This document shows positions 23,373 to 32,962 of a DNA stretch of 64,000 nucleotides, piece after piece. The position numbers were made by a program, and so were the translations under genes. The stretch's first letter is position 1, and every line of letters begins with the position of its first letter. The DNA is from Saprospiraceae bacterium. GTDB lineage: Bacteria; Bacteroidota; Bacteroidia; Chitinophagales; Saprospiraceae. The stretch is taken from NCBI GenBank assembly GCA_016714895.1, contig JADKBV010000011.1, positions 1,426,001 through 1,490,000 on the forward strand, given 5' to 3'. The notes below the pieces were generated by a model. That model saw only the letters and a program-made list of their open reading frames with translations, did not search any database and was not told the origin of the DNA.

Positions 23373-25085
23373 ATGTTTCCCGCAGACCAAAAAATCAACA
23401 ACCATCCCAAAATCAGGCTTACCATCATCATTTTGGTTTTTTTGATTTGGACAGGTACCGACATGATCGGTCAATGTATAGCAGGCAACTGTTCGGGAGG
23501 CAAAGGTACGTATTTATTTAAAGATGGTTCTTCCTACGGAGGTTCATTTAAAAATTATTTTCCCCATGGTTACGGAAAAATCCGGTACAAAAACGGTAAT
23601 ACCTATGAAGGAAATTGGGAAAGAGGAAAAAAACAAGGTGAAGGAATATTTACTTTTAAAAACGGCTCGGTGTACAAAGGCAGTTTTCTGCAAGATGTCA
23701 TCACAGGTCAGGGAACCATGACATTTTCCAATGGTGACCGATATACGGGCCATTGGTTTCAGCACAAAATGCATGGTCAGGGAACTTATCAGTATAAAAA
23801 CGGAGAGGTTTACGAAGGAGAATTTTACAAAGGGAATAAACAGGGTAAAGGTCTGTACCGATATCCCAACGGAGGAGTATTTACAGGTACATGGGTAACA
23901 GATTACCGGGAAGGAGAAGGAACCTTTGTATCTCCTTCCGGAGAAAAAAAGTTGCAGAAGTACCAAAAAAACCAACTCCTGGTTGAAAAAATATTAAGTG
24001 AGGAAGTGGTCCGACAGGAAGTAAAAACTGAAAAGACCGAGACCTTACAACCATGTCACAAAACCGTTTGCCACAAGGAAAAGGGATTTTATCTGTATGG
24101 CGATGGTTCCAGGTTTGAAGGATTTTTTGTTGATGGCAAAGCGATCGGAAACGGATATTGTCGTTATGCTTCCGGTGACACCTACCGGGGAGAATGGAAA
24201 GACCATGCACCACATGGCACAGGGACCATGACGCTTGCTGACGGACAAAAAATATCCGGTATTTGGGAAAACGGTGTATTGACAGAAAATGAAACCAAAG
24301 AAACAGACATTTTGACCACAGGCAAGGAAAAAGAAATTCAAACAGGAGACAAAGTGGCTACCAAAATTTTTGCACTTATCGTTGGTGTGGCAACATATAA
24401 TCACACCACTTCTTTAAAATACACCGATGACGATGCTTATCGTTTGTATGCTTTTTTGAAAAGCCCGGAAGGAGGCGCCATTCCTGACGAACAAATCACC
24501 GTACTGATTGATGATGCCGCTACAAGGCCCAATATACTTAAAGCGATGGACAGGATGACCGCTATGGCCGGAGAAGATGACGTCATTTTGATTTATACGT
24601 CAGGACACGGACTGAAAGGTTCGTTTGTTCCTTATGATTTTGACGGAACGACCAAAAACCTGATTTCTTATGAAGAATGGTTTACAAAGCTGGACAAAGC
24701 CGCCACCAAACACAAATTATTTATTGCCGATGCCTGTCACAGCGGCAGTATGATCGCATCAGCGAGGTCGGCCTGGGAAGCTGATCTGGAGTTGTTTTAC
24801 GACAGGTATCAGCGTGTTTCCTCAGGAAGTGCTTTTATTTCTTCATCCAAAAGTGAAGAAGTTTCACTTGAATATGGTGGATTGCGACAAGGTATTTTTT
24901 CCCATTACCTCATCAGGGGATTGAAGGGAGAAGCCAACAAAAACAAAGATGGTTTGGTCACCGTAGGAGAGTTGTATGATTTTGTTTCTTCAGAAGTGAA
25001 CAAATACACTGCCGGTGCACAAAACCCAACCATAAGCGGAACGTATGATTCCGGTATGCCGGTGGCAATGGTGAGGAAAAGGTAA
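23373..25085 (+). CDS. MORN-repeat protein with caspase-like (C14) protease domain
   Basis: 570 residues. Residues ~14-35 form a hydrophobic segment (signal peptide or membrane anchor). About six MORN repeats (YxGxWxxGxxxGxG) follow at ~45-190 and two to three more at ~237-300, with a charged linker between. Residues ~330-565 form a caspase fold. The catalytic dyad is visible as His412 in SGHG and Cys455 in DACHSG, both present. MORN repeats often bind membranes or lipids; bacterial caspase homologues cleave after basic or acidic residues and are found in signalling and cell-suicide systems. No partner gene is obvious. A later start at Met31 is possible. Confidence 0.92.
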   Translation: MFPADQKINNHPKIRLTIIILVFLIWTGTDMIGQCIAGNCSGGKGTYLFKDGSSYGGSFKNYFPHGYGKIRYKNGNTYEGNWERGKKQGEGIFTFKNGSVYKGSFLQDVITGQGTMTFSNGDRYTGHWFQHKMHGQGTYQYKNGEVYEGEFYKGNKQGKGLYRYPNGGVFTGTWVTDYREGEGTFVSPSGEKKLQKYQKNQLLVEKILSEEVVRQEVKTEKTETLQPCHKTVCHKEKGFYLYGDGSRFEGFFVDGKAIGNGYCRYASGDTYRGEWKDHAPHGTGTMTLADGQKISGIWENGVLTENETKETDILTTGKEKEIQTGDKVATKIFALIVGVATYNHTTSLKYTDDDAYRLYAFLKSPEGGAIPDEQITVLIDDAATRPNILKAMDRMTAMAGEDDVILIYTSGHGLKGSFVPYDFDGTTKNLISYEEWFTKLDKAATKHKLFIADACHSGSMIASARSAWEADLELFYDRYQRVSSGSAFISSSKSEEVSLEYGGLRQGIFSHYLIRGLKGEANKNKDGLVTVGELYDFVSSEVNKYTAGAQNPTISGTYDSGMPVAMVRKR

Positions 25086-25378
25086 ATATGTAGCCGCAAT
25101 GGTTGGAAGATCAAAGGAAAATTTTGATACCGTACATTTTAACAAAGTTTATATTTTTAACAAAATATAGTATTCTTTGATATTGTAGACATCTGTAGAA
25201 ACATGATTATTTTTATTCAAAAAATAACCACAGAGACAAAAACAGTTTGTGAATTAATTGTCATTATTTAATCCCCATTAGGTTGCTGCAAAGCTTGTCA
25301 AAATAGGTTGGCGTATTTGCTTCGAAATGTATGGCTCCTCTTTATCAATTTCCTTTTTTGGTTCGCTGGTTGCGTTTA

Positions 25379-26734
25379 TCATATACTCTCCAACCTTAAA
25401 ACCCCTCTCGGACAAACTGCGCTACAGATACCACAACCAACACAGGAAGCACGAACGATATCTTCCTGCCTTTGGGCATAAGATTTTACATCGATACCCA
25501 TCTCGCAATAGGTCGAACAATTGCCACAGGAAATACATTGACTTCCGTTGGTGGTGATGCGGAATTTTGACATCCGGGTTGATTCTTTTTTCCAGGGAAG
25601 TTTGATGGTAAAACGTTGCAAAATACCCAAATAAGCCGCCATCGGACAGCCAAACCTGCACCAGACTCTGCTTCCTAACAAAGGATAAAACCCTACGCCA
25701 ATCACACCGGAAAAAGCAGCTCCGATCAAAAATCCGTAAACCTGGCTCAACGTACCGCTGTCGATCAAAAAGATATTCCTGATTCCTGTAAATCGGGTCA
25801 CCAGTACAGAAACCGTCATCAATACCACAAAAACCAAAACACTGTGGATCATCCAACGTTCGATCTTCCAGGCTTTGAGCGATTTGTCTGACAAATGCCG
25901 GAACGGATCGCCTGCCGTCTCTGCCAATCCGCCGCAACCACAAACCCACGAGCAGTACCATCTTTTGCCGTAAAAATAGGTTAATACCGGAGTGATTACC
26001 AAAAAAGAAAGGATGCCCCAAAACAACATAAAATATCCAAAGGTGCCGGCTGCCAACATTGCGTCAATATTCCAATCAAAAAAGAAGTAGTAATTGAGTG
26101 GCCAGATATTTTTAAAATCGTAATAAGGTTTATTCAGACTTTGCATAATCTCAGGAAGAATAAATGCAATGGCAGTTTGAAAAAACATGATAGAAAAAGT
26201 TCTGTACACCTGATACTTGTTGTGCCGGTATTTGTAGATAAATTTTATACCCATCAACAGAATGGTAATCGTGTAAATGGCACCATAAACAAACCATTGG
26301 CTGGCGGGTTTGCCTTTCAGCAACATACTCAAAGGGTCAAAAAGAGCTACCAATCCCGTATTTGAAATACCCTCTTTTCCCAGTCCGAGTAAATGTGGAA
26401 ACCAGTACAAGATCACATAAAACCCGGTGAGAAATATGGCCAAAATCCATGCAAATGTGCCTCCTGATGTGAGGGACGAAAACCAATTGTGGTTGTTTTT
26501 AATGCCTGGTAGTGTTTGATTGTATTGATTATACGTATACCAAAGCGATCCCAATGTCACCAAACCTATAGACGACCAAAGCCAAAGGCCTGCACCTTCG
26601 GACCGGAAACTGAGCCAAAATACCATTTGGAGCAGTATGCCAAGACCTACCAGGGTCAAAGACACTTTTTGGGTGCTGTTCAGACTGTCCGTTTGATGAT
26701 GGGCAGTGATGGAGATGGATTTGTATGGTAACAT
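25379..26734 (-). CDS. Membrane-bound 4Fe-4S polyferredoxin
   Basis: 451 residues with about eight hydrophobic segments in the first 350 residues. Cysteine motifs of the NapH/CcoG/NosR type follow helices (WYCSWVCGCGG and RVWCRFGCPMA), and two ferredoxin 4Fe-4S motifs lie near the C-terminus (CISCGNCSTYC and CVGCGICSAVC). Such proteins pass electrons across or along the inner membrane. It is the last gene of the 25.4-38.5 kb minus-strand block and is separated from the FAD oxidoreductase only by a toxin-antitoxin pair. A likely electron partner is that oxidoreductase; this is inference. Confidence 0.88.
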   Translation of the reverse strand: MLPYKSISITAHHQTDSLNSTQKVSLTLVGLGILLQMVFWLSFRSEGAGLWLWSSIGLVTLGSLWYTYNQYNQTLPGIKNNHNWFSSLTSGGTFAWILAIFLTGFYVILYWFPHLLGLGKEGISNTGLVALFDPLSMLLKGKPASQWFVYGAIYTITILLMGIKFIYKYRHNKYQVYRTFSIMFFQTAIAFILPEIMQSLNKPYYDFKNIWPLNYYFFFDWNIDAMLAAGTFGYFMLFWGILSFLVITPVLTYFYGKRWYCSWVCGCGGLAETAGDPFRHLSDKSLKAWKIERWMIHSVLVFVVLMTVSVLVTRFTGIRNIFLIDSGTLSQVYGFLIGAAFSGVIGVGFYPLLGSRVWCRFGCPMAAYLGILQRFTIKLPWKKESTRMSKFRITTNGSQCISCGNCSTYCEMGIDVKSYAQRQEDIVRASCVGCGICSAVCPRGVLRLESI

Positions 26735-26754
26735 TATGTAAAGTTGGAAATGAA

Positions 26755-27129
26755 TTATTTTATCAGTTTAATATTGTATTGAATAAAGATTTGATCTGCA
26801 GACATTAAAAAAATATCCTCTGATAAAGCCTGCGCAACTAAAAGTCTGTCAAAAGGATCGTTGTGAATTAAAGGTAAATCCCTTAAAACCAAACTATGTT
26901 TACTCAAAAGGGCCAATTCTTCAAAACCTTGTTCATAACAAATATTTAGTATATCATCCGGATAAATTAACTTGTTTTTTGATGCTTTAAGTGCCATTTC
27001 AGCCAAGGAAACTGAACTAAAATATATTAGATTTATTGGATTTACAATCAGTTCCGAAAGTTTACTACTCAGCCTTTTATTGTCCTCCAAAAACCATATC
27101 AAAATATGTGTATCTAAAAGAATTTTCAT
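26755..27129 (-). CDS. vapC: VapC-like PIN-domain toxin
   Basis: 124 residues. The PIN nuclease acidic residues are visible: Asp in LLDTHILIWF near the N-terminus, Glu in SLAEMA and Asp in NDPFDRLLVAQA, the last being the signature of the Sll0205-like PIN subgroup. It would cleave RNA when not bound by the antitoxin. Its ATG overlaps the antitoxin stop by 4 bp. Confidence 0.9.
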   Translation of the reverse strand: MKILLDTHILIWFLEDNKRLSSKLSELIVNPINLIYFSSVSLAEMALKASKNKLIYPDDILNICYEQGFEELALLSKHSLVLRDLPLIHNDPFDRLLVAQALSEDIFLMSADQIFIQYNIKLIK

Positions 27130-27374
27130 TCAGGAAAAATTTCAGATTCTTCAACAGCTTTTATGATTTCCTGGTCTGTTTCCCAACAATCTTCGCTTGA
27201 CCATATTTTACCTTTCAGAATTCCCGGCTTTCTTTTTATATCTTCTTTTTTAAATGCAACCAATTCAACTACCGGCTCATTATTTTTACTGATAATGATT
27301 TTTTCTCCGGCTAAAACTTTTTTAACCAATTCTGACAATCTGCTTTTGGCATTGTGCATGTTTACTATTTCCAT
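27126..27374 (-). CDS. Phd/YefM-family antitoxin
   Basis: 82 residues. The N-terminal MHNAKSRLSELV and GEKIIISKNNEPVVELV segments are the Phd/YefM DNA-binding fold, and the acidic C-terminal tail (about residues 55-82) would bind and block the toxin. It precedes vapC with a 4-bp overlap, the normal order for an autoregulated type II pair. A short A/T-rich region of 79 bp separates it from the FAD oxidoreductase. Confidence 0.9.
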   Translation of the reverse strand: MEIVNMHNAKSRLSELVKKVLAGEKIIISKNNEPVVELVAFKKEDIKRKPGILKGKIWSSEDCWETDQEIIKAVEESEIFPE

Positions 27375-27453
27375 TTAAAATATTTTGTATTAGCTAACTT
27401 AGCTAAATCAACACTTGTTTTTATAACTTAGTTCCACATTGTGTAAGAAATAC

Positions 27454-28800
27454 TCATTTTCCAATCAAAAACTGCTCTACCAAACTCAGTTTTCTTTTTG
27501 AAAAAAGTTTTAAAGATTTGCCGTTTTTTTGATTGTACATTTCTACAAAAGAACTTTCATACTCATCAAAAAATTCGGGATCAAAATTGGCCAACGAAAG
27601 GTTTTTCAGGACGGTTTCAATATTGGTTTTATCTGACAACCACTTTTCACACACGGCATACCGGTACCGGATTCCCATAAGATTAAACCCCGTGACAATA
27701 CCTGATGTCGTCTCATAATTGATTCTGATGGCTTTATTTTCGGTCGGATGTTGCCAATACAGTGAAGTAATATGATCGGGAGTTTTTGCCGGAATATCTC
27801 CGTAGACCTGGTACTCAATGTCAAAAAACTTGGCAGAGTTGAACCAAATGCCCGGATCGTATTGGGTAGGTTGACCGCAAACGGTTTGTGCAACGGTTTT
27901 GCCCATGATCCTGCCGGTGTACCAAACCGCTTCTATGGGTCTTCTTCCGGGATTCGGACGCGATAATTCGACACAATCACCAATCGCAAACACATCTTCT
28001 GCAGAAGTTTGTAAATATTCATCCACGACCAGACCTCTGTTGATATTTATACCGGCAGGTTTTACAAAGTCTACATTCGGGCTCACGCCAACCGTCAGTC
28101 CAACAAATTCGCAGGATATTTCTTCACCGGAATTTTTGCAGATGACCGATGAAACTTTACCATCTTGTCCTTTGATCTCCGATAATTCTTCCTGAAGTCT
28201 CAGATCGATACCATGAGCCAAAATATGTCGGTTGATCATGGTCGATTCTTCAGGAGGTAAAACGACATCCCAAAAACTTTTTTCACGCACCAGCATCGTC
28301 ACCGGGATGTGTCTACTGTGAAACATCTCTGCCATTTCAATACCGATCAATCCGCCGCCCACAATAACCGCTTTGTGAATGCCCTGACGGGTAGCCGCTT
28401 CCATGTTTTCGAGGTCCTGAAAGTGGTACAAACCCTGGACACCGGACAAGTCCTGCCCAGGCCAACCAAATTTGTTGGGTTTGGAGCCGGTGGCAATAAT
28501 GAGTTTGTCGTATTCCATGATATCACCATTGACCAATTTTATGGTTTTTTGTTGGGTATTTATGGATTTTACCCATTCCTTCATAAGGTTAATTCTGTTT
28601 TTTGTCCAAAACCAATCTTCGTAGAGTTTGGTATGATCAAATTTCATATGGCCCATATAAATGTACATCAATGCCGTACGCGAAAACGGATACAAGGTCT
28701 CTGCAGAGATCATCGTGATATGGTGATCACTGTTTTTTCTGATATACCTTGCCGCTGTGGATCCTGCTATACCGTTGCCTATGATGATGATTTTTGCCAT
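27454..28800 (-). CDS. FAD-dependent pyridine nucleotide-disulfide-type oxidoreductase
   Basis: 448 residues. The first Rossmann fold has GNGIAGSTAA at residues 8-17, the NAD(P)H-binding fold has GGGLIGIEMAE at about 148-158, and the FAD-binding signature VFAIGDCVEL lies near residue 275. This resembles NADH:rubredoxin/nitrite reductase NirB-type N-terminal modules, without an obvious extra domain. It starts 6 bp after the MsrB-MsrA gene, so co-transcription is likely. Probably feeds electrons from NAD(P)H to the polyferredoxin or to a redox-repair step (inference). Confidence 0.88.
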   Translation of the reverse strand: MAKIIIIGNGIAGSTAARYIRKNSDHHITMISAETLYPFSRTALMYIYMGHMKFDHTKLYEDWFWTKNRINLMKEWVKSINTQQKTIKLVNGDIMEYDKLIIATGSKPNKFGWPGQDLSGVQGLYHFQDLENMEAATRQGIHKAVIVGGGLIGIEMAEMFHSRHIPVTMLVREKSFWDVVLPPEESTMINRHILAHGIDLRLQEELSEIKGQDGKVSSVICKNSGEEISCEFVGLTVGVSPNVDFVKPAGININRGLVVDEYLQTSAEDVFAIGDCVELSRPNPGRRPIEAVWYTGRIMGKTVAQTVCGQPTQYDPGIWFNSAKFFDIEYQVYGDIPAKTPDHITSLYWQHPTENKAIRINYETTSGIVTGFNLMGIRYRYAVCEKWLSDKTNIETVLKNLSLANFDPEFFDEYESSFVEMYNQKNGKSLKLFSKRKLSLVEQFLIGK

Positions 28801-28806
28801 AACGTT

Positions 28807-29895
28807 TTAATTTGAAGAATTTTTTTTGACCAAATCTTTTACTTTCGCCAATGTCCTTTCTCTTCTGGGGATGCTCTCTGCCTTTACATACCCCTGATTT
28901 GGATTTCGTTTAACAAAATCCTGATGATATTCTTCTGCCTCGTAAAATTTTTCAAATTTTATAACCTGAGTAACAATAGGCTTGTTGTATTCAGGAGCTA
29001 TCTCCTTAATCCTATCTTCGATGATTTTTTTTTCTGTTTCATTTCTGTAAAAAGCAATAGTGCGATATTGTTTGCCAAAGTCAGGAGCCTGTCCATCTAC
29101 TGTTGTTGGATCAATAGAGGCAAAAAATACTCTTACCAGGTCTTTGTAGGTTATTTCTTTTGGGTCGTAATAAACTTCGAAAGCTTCGGCATGGCCGGTA
29201 TATCCTCCACCAACAGAATTATACGAAGGATTTGTTTCTTTTCCACCCGAATATCCGGAGATTACTTCACTTACTCCTCTGATACTTTCAAAAATTGTTT
29301 CTGTGCACCAAAAACAACCGCCCGCAAAAGTAGCTACTGCTATGGTTGGTTGCCGTGGTACAAATAAAAGTCCATCGCCATCAATACAATATCTTAACCC
29401 TGTCGGATCAGGTCCATCATTAAACACATGTCCGAGATGGCCGTCACATCTTTGACAACTTAAAGCATCTCTGACCATTCCATGACTATTATCGGTTCCT
29501 GTATGCAAACTTTTTTGTGAATATGGTTTAAAAAAGCTTGGCCAGCCGGTACCTGAATTAAATTTTTTTTCTGATGAAAATAAAGGGTTTTTACAACCTG
29601 CACAAACATAAATACCGTCTTCTTTGACTTCATAAAGTTCACTGCTGAACGGCCTCTCTGTACCATGTTTTCTAAGAATATAATATTGTTTTGATGTCAA
29701 CATTTTTTTCCATTCATCATCTGATTTTAATACCTTTTCAGTCCAAAGAGTGTCTACAGGAATGTTGATTCTGGCCATTGACTTTGGATCAACAGGTTTT
29801 AATTTTTTATTTTGTTGTCCACAAGCGTTATATGTGAGTAATATAAAGGCGGAGGTTATGAACAAAACACTGTTATAAATGATTTTTTTTACCAT
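28807..29895 (-). CDS. msrBA: Fused methionine sulfoxide reductase MsrB-MsrA, exported
   Basis: About 362 residues. An N-terminal hydrophobic segment ends in a cysteine (YNACG), suggesting a lipoprotein. The MsrB domain comes first, with zinc-binding CxxC pairs (CAGC and CQRC) and the catalytic Cys in RYCIDG. The MsrA domain follows with the catalytic GCFWC and the C-terminal EEYHQ region. MsrB reduces R- and MsrA S-methionine sulfoxide, so one protein repairs both. I chose the start at 29895 because it gives the signal sequence; an upstream ATG at 29919 would overlap the previous gene by 22 bp. Confidence 0.93.
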   Translation of the reverse strand: MVKKIIYNSVLFITSAFILLTYNACGQQNKKLKPVDPKSMARINIPVDTLWTEKVLKSDDEWKKMLTSKQYYILRKHGTERPFSSELYEVKEDGIYVCAGCKNPLFSSEKKFNSGTGWPSFFKPYSQKSLHTGTDNSHGMVRDALSCQRCDGHLGHVFNDGPDPTGLRYCIDGDGLLFVPRQPTIAVATFAGGCFWCTETIFESIRGVSEVISGYSGGKETNPSYNSVGGGYTGHAEAFEVYYDPKEITYKDLVRVFFASIDPTTVDGQAPDFGKQYRTIAFYRNETEKKIIEDRIKEIAPEYNKPIVTQVIKFEKFYEAEEYHQDFVKRNPNQGYVKAESIPRRERTLAKVKDLVKKNSSN

Positions 29896-29897
29896 GA

Positions 29898-30599
29898 TTA
29901 TTTTCCGTTTAATGACCAATCATAATCTTTGTAGATTACGGTGGCTGTTTTATTTACTTTGATATTACTATATTTATTGATAAAGGTAACAATATCTCCA
30001 AAGTCCGTGGCATACCATTCAAATATTTTCGACAAAGTAAGTTTTGATGATGTAATGGTTTGATATTTGGTATTGTTGATAAATTTTTTTGTCACCATAT
30101 CCAATTGAGCATCTAATGTTTTACCCAAAAAAGCACTATTCAGCAAAGGCGGACACGATTTGGCAGCACAATTAACGGCAAAATGAATTCTCGCATCTTT
30201 AAACTGAGGTCTGATGATGTCGTTTTCGATATTGTTGAGGGAATATTTTTTTCCACCAATTTGAATTCTTTTGACATCCCAGGGTTTACCTCCGTCCAAT
30301 TGTTGAATACTTTTTAACGGATAGTGATTTGTAATCAAATCTATGGTAAATACATTGTAGGCATTGATCCAAAAAGCCAGTTGATCATTTTTATTCCATG
30401 AAGGAAGTACTTTGACTTCAGAAAAACTTTTGGTCAGGGCATCCAATTCTTTTTTATTGGCTTTTATACTTTTATAATCAACTTCTCCTGTTGCGGAAAC
30501 ATATTTTTTCAGAAATACATCCCAGTTTTTGTAATCGGGCTGAGCTGTTATGATACATGGTAAAAAACTAATCATACAGAGGAAAGTCAGGTTACGCAT
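29898..30599 (-). CDS. DUF547 protein, exported
   Basis: 233 residues with a signal peptide over residues 1-20. The DUF547 core is clear: LAFWINAYNVFTIDLI, SLNNIEND, RIHFAVNCAAKSCPPL. The last has a conserved Cys pair that suggests a thiol or hydrolase function, but the activity is not known. It lies 3 bp after the Omp28-like gene and 2 bp before msrBA, hence part of one operon. Confidence 0.88.
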   Translation of the reverse strand: MRNLTFLCMISFLPCIITAQPDYKNWDVFLKKYVSATGEVDYKSIKANKKELDALTKSFSEVKVLPSWNKNDQLAFWINAYNVFTIDLITNHYPLKSIQQLDGGKPWDVKRIQIGGKKYSLNNIENDIIRPQFKDARIHFAVNCAAKSCPPLLNSAFLGKTLDAQLDMVTKKFINNTKYQTITSSKLTLSKIFEWYATDFGDIVTFINKYSNIKVNKTATVIYKDYDWSLNGK

Positions 30600-30602
30600 C
30601 TT

Positions 30603-31616
30603 TTAGATTTTAATAAATTTTTGAACAGATTTTTTATTTTCGATTGTTACTTCCAAAAAGTAAGTTCCCGGAGTTAAAAAATCTGTATTGATGGAAGACT
30701 GATTGTCTTTCGGATGTAATTCAAATATATTCTGACCGACTTGATTTTTGATGTTTACTTTTTGAATAGATTCCCGTTGTTTGGATGAAAAAAAGAGTTC
30801 ATTTTGTACAGGATTCGGGTAAATTGTGACATCATTTTCCAATTCGCTTTCATTGTTTGTTGACGAAAGGATATTTGGATTGTATAAAGGTGATCTGGCA
30901 GCCTGTACAACTTTTTTATTGTTGTCCGTCAATATTACGATAGCATATATTCGGGATAAATCCCAAAAGGATTCCGTTTTGATTTTAGTTGTAAAATTAT
31001 ACTCATTTCCGACATTCTGAGGGATCATAAAGGTAGGAAGCACATCGTTTGAAAGGGATTTTCTGAAAACGTCGTGATGTATTTTTTCACCATTTGGTGC
31101 ATCGTATAAAACGGTGTCTTCCACCAAGGTGATAAAATAATTGACATTTCCGATGGTATTATCACTTTTTATATTCACACCAAAAGAGATTTCTATATCC
31201 TCCGATCCTGCTTTGGCAATGTTTACCCTGAGATCGACCGGTGTTGTTTGATTTTTAAAATCATTGTACGCCATAGTATTGGCCACCTGATTTCCTGATC
31301 TTTCGTCGCCATTGATGATAAATCTTGGGGTAGATCCAAAAACATTATAAAATCTGGTGCGTGCATCATTTTGAGCTTTGTTTTGGGTACTAAACAAACA
31401 CGAACTGTAAGGTGCACTTGGGTGGTAAGCAATGTGTATAACATCCGGATTCTGGTGTAATGCATTATAAAAAGCCGGATTCCTGTTGGCACAAATACCA
31501 CATCGGGTATTGGTAAAATGTTCTACAATGATATTTTTAGCAACATCCTGAGCAGAAATATTTGATATAAAAATAAATCCCAAAAGGATTATTGTTAAAT
31601 TTTTAAAAGTATTCAT
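30603..31616 (-). CDS. Omp28-like thioredoxin-fold protein with T9SS sorting domain
   Basis: 337 residues. After a signal peptide, residues ~28-110 resemble the Omp28/thioredoxin-like fold: VEHFTNTRCGICANRNP contains a CGIC pair in the active-site position, and STPRFIINGDE is the cis-proline region. The C-terminal ~75 residues form a T9SS type A sorting domain (VTIYPNPVQNEL, FLTPGTYFLEV, KKSVQKFIKI). It should be exported and anchored or released at the cell surface. A CxxC redox function outside the cell fits its neighbour MsrBA. Confidence 0.88.
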   Translation of the reverse strand: MNTFKNLTIILLGFIFISNISAQDVAKNIIVEHFTNTRCGICANRNPAFYNALHQNPDVIHIAYHPSAPYSSCLFSTQNKAQNDARTRFYNVFGSTPRFIINGDERSGNQVANTMAYNDFKNQTTPVDLRVNIAKAGSEDIEISFGVNIKSDNTIGNVNYFITLVEDTVLYDAPNGEKIHHDVFRKSLSNDVLPTFMIPQNVGNEYNFTTKIKTESFWDLSRIYAIVILTDNNKKVVQAARSPLYNPNILSSTNNESELENDVTIYPNPVQNELFFSSKQRESIQKVNIKNQVGQNIFELHPKDNQSSINTDFLTPGTYFLEVTIENKKSVQKFIKI

Positions 31617-31626
31617 GGTTTTTAAT

Positions 31627-32328
31627 TTAAAGTAAAATTAGATTTTGTTTTTGTTGGTTTTCCAACAAGGACTTATAATAAAATGCCGGGTGATTTCCCA
31701 ACACAATCTGACTGATTGCCACGGTGCTGATTTCACGATTATAATCTACATTGATGAAGCTTCCGTGATCCTCTCCTTGTGTTTTGTGAAATTGCCACAA
31801 GTCATCATGATTGGTTAGTGTTGTTACCAAAGATAAAAAAAGATTTTTCCTTTTTTGCTGAATATCATCATCGTACAGCGTAAAGGACGAAAATATCAAT
31901 GGTGATTCAACATTATGTTTTGTAAGGTGGATTTCTTTTTCGTCCCAACCGATTTCTGTAATATATTTTTTATTATCTGCCACTATCAGGGTAAATGGTT
32001 CCATGCCGGAAGGATCAAACGATTCCATAAATTGTTGAGCATCGGTTTCTTGTAAAAATTGTGGAATAATCGTGCCTCTGCTTGCCCGGTACTTTTCTTT
32101 TTTTAAGTGATTTTTTTTATATCCGTTCAGAATAGCGGCTGCTCTTGTTCCATCGCTTCCTATCCAGGTTCCGTCAACGAGGCTGTCCTTTGGCATCCAT
32201 ATCTTTTTATTTCCAAACCAATATTCCTGAACAAAAGTTCCGCGGGTCTGTCTTGACCATTGTTCATCTCTGTTGTGTGTAAACACAATGTTGTTGTTTG
32301 GAGTTTTAACAATGGTGAGGCAACACAT
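31627..32328 (-). CDS. NRDE (TANGO2-like) family protein
   Basis: 233 residues starting MCCLTIV, with the defining HNRDE motif at residues 18-22 and an N-terminal nucleophile-type Cys after the initiator Met. Human TANGO2 homologues have been linked to haem and lipid handling; the bacterial role is unknown. No signal peptide, so cytosolic. 10 bp separate it from genes on both sides. Confidence 0.82.
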   Translation of the reverse strand: MCCLTIVKTPNNNIVFTHNRDEQWSRQTRGTFVQEYWFGNKKIWMPKDSLVDGTWIGSDGTRAAAILNGYKKNHLKKEKYRASRGTIIPQFLQETDAQQFMESFDPSGMEPFTLIVADNKKYITEIGWDEKEIHLTKHNVESPLIFSSFTLYDDDIQQKRKNLFLSLVTTLTNHDDLWQFHKTQGEDHGSFINVDYNREISTVAISQIVLGNHPAFYYKSLLENQQKQNLILL

Positions 32329-32338
32329 TTTTTAATGC

Positions 32339-32857
32339 TTAATGATGGTGAACTAATTCAGATTCAGTACTTTGTTTGTGTTTGGTTGTTGAGTAAGCAA
32401 CACCAAAATTTTCAGGAAGCGTTATATGTTGAAAATGACTCCTCAAAGCTATGGCAATAATTGCATAATGATGGATACTATGTTCAATCAAGTAAATCAA
32501 TTCTCTGCTCACGGAACTGTTTGTTGAAATCACATGGCTGTTGTATTCTATGGTATTGATTAACGCCATATCTTCTCTTTCTCCACAACAAAAAAGGGAT
32601 GATAATTCTTCCAGAATCATGGCAGCATATTCCGGATCAGACTCAATGGAATGGTTTCTTACCCTTTTGTCGTAATCTACAATTCCACTCCTGATGCCCT
32701 GAGAAAGGCAAATATAAAATTCCAAAATATGCCGCACATGCTGGCCGATACTGCTGCCATTGAGTACATTTAATTTTGATGAAAATTGTTCCTGACTCAA
32801 TTGATTAATGATTAACCGAAGCTGTAAAAATGTTTCTGAAGTAATGCTGGTAAGCAT
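32339..32857 (-). CDS. DinB-family four-helix protein
   Basis: 172 residues. His residues in GQHVRHILEF (near 50) and EHSIHHYAII (near 130) fit the DinB/YfiT metal-binding triad. The family includes thiol S-transferases that use bacillithiol, mycothiol or similar. The substrate here is unknown. It follows the DM13 gene after 105 bp and precedes NRDE by 10 bp. Confidence 0.82.
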   Translation of the reverse strand: MLTSITSETFLQLRLIINQLSQEQFSSKLNVLNGSSIGQHVRHILEFYICLSQGIRSGIVDYDKRVRNHSIESDPEYAAMILEELSSLFCCGEREDMALINTIEYNSHVISTNSSVSRELIYLIEHSIHHYAIIAIALRSHFQHITLPENFGVAYSTTKHKQSTESELVHHH

Positions 32858-32962
32858 AAAAATAATTTAATTAATATTTTTAATTGTAACTATTCAGCTA
32901 TGATCAATTTTGGCTGAAAATGGCCATTTTCATCTCAAAAGCATATAGCTGTATAATTACTT

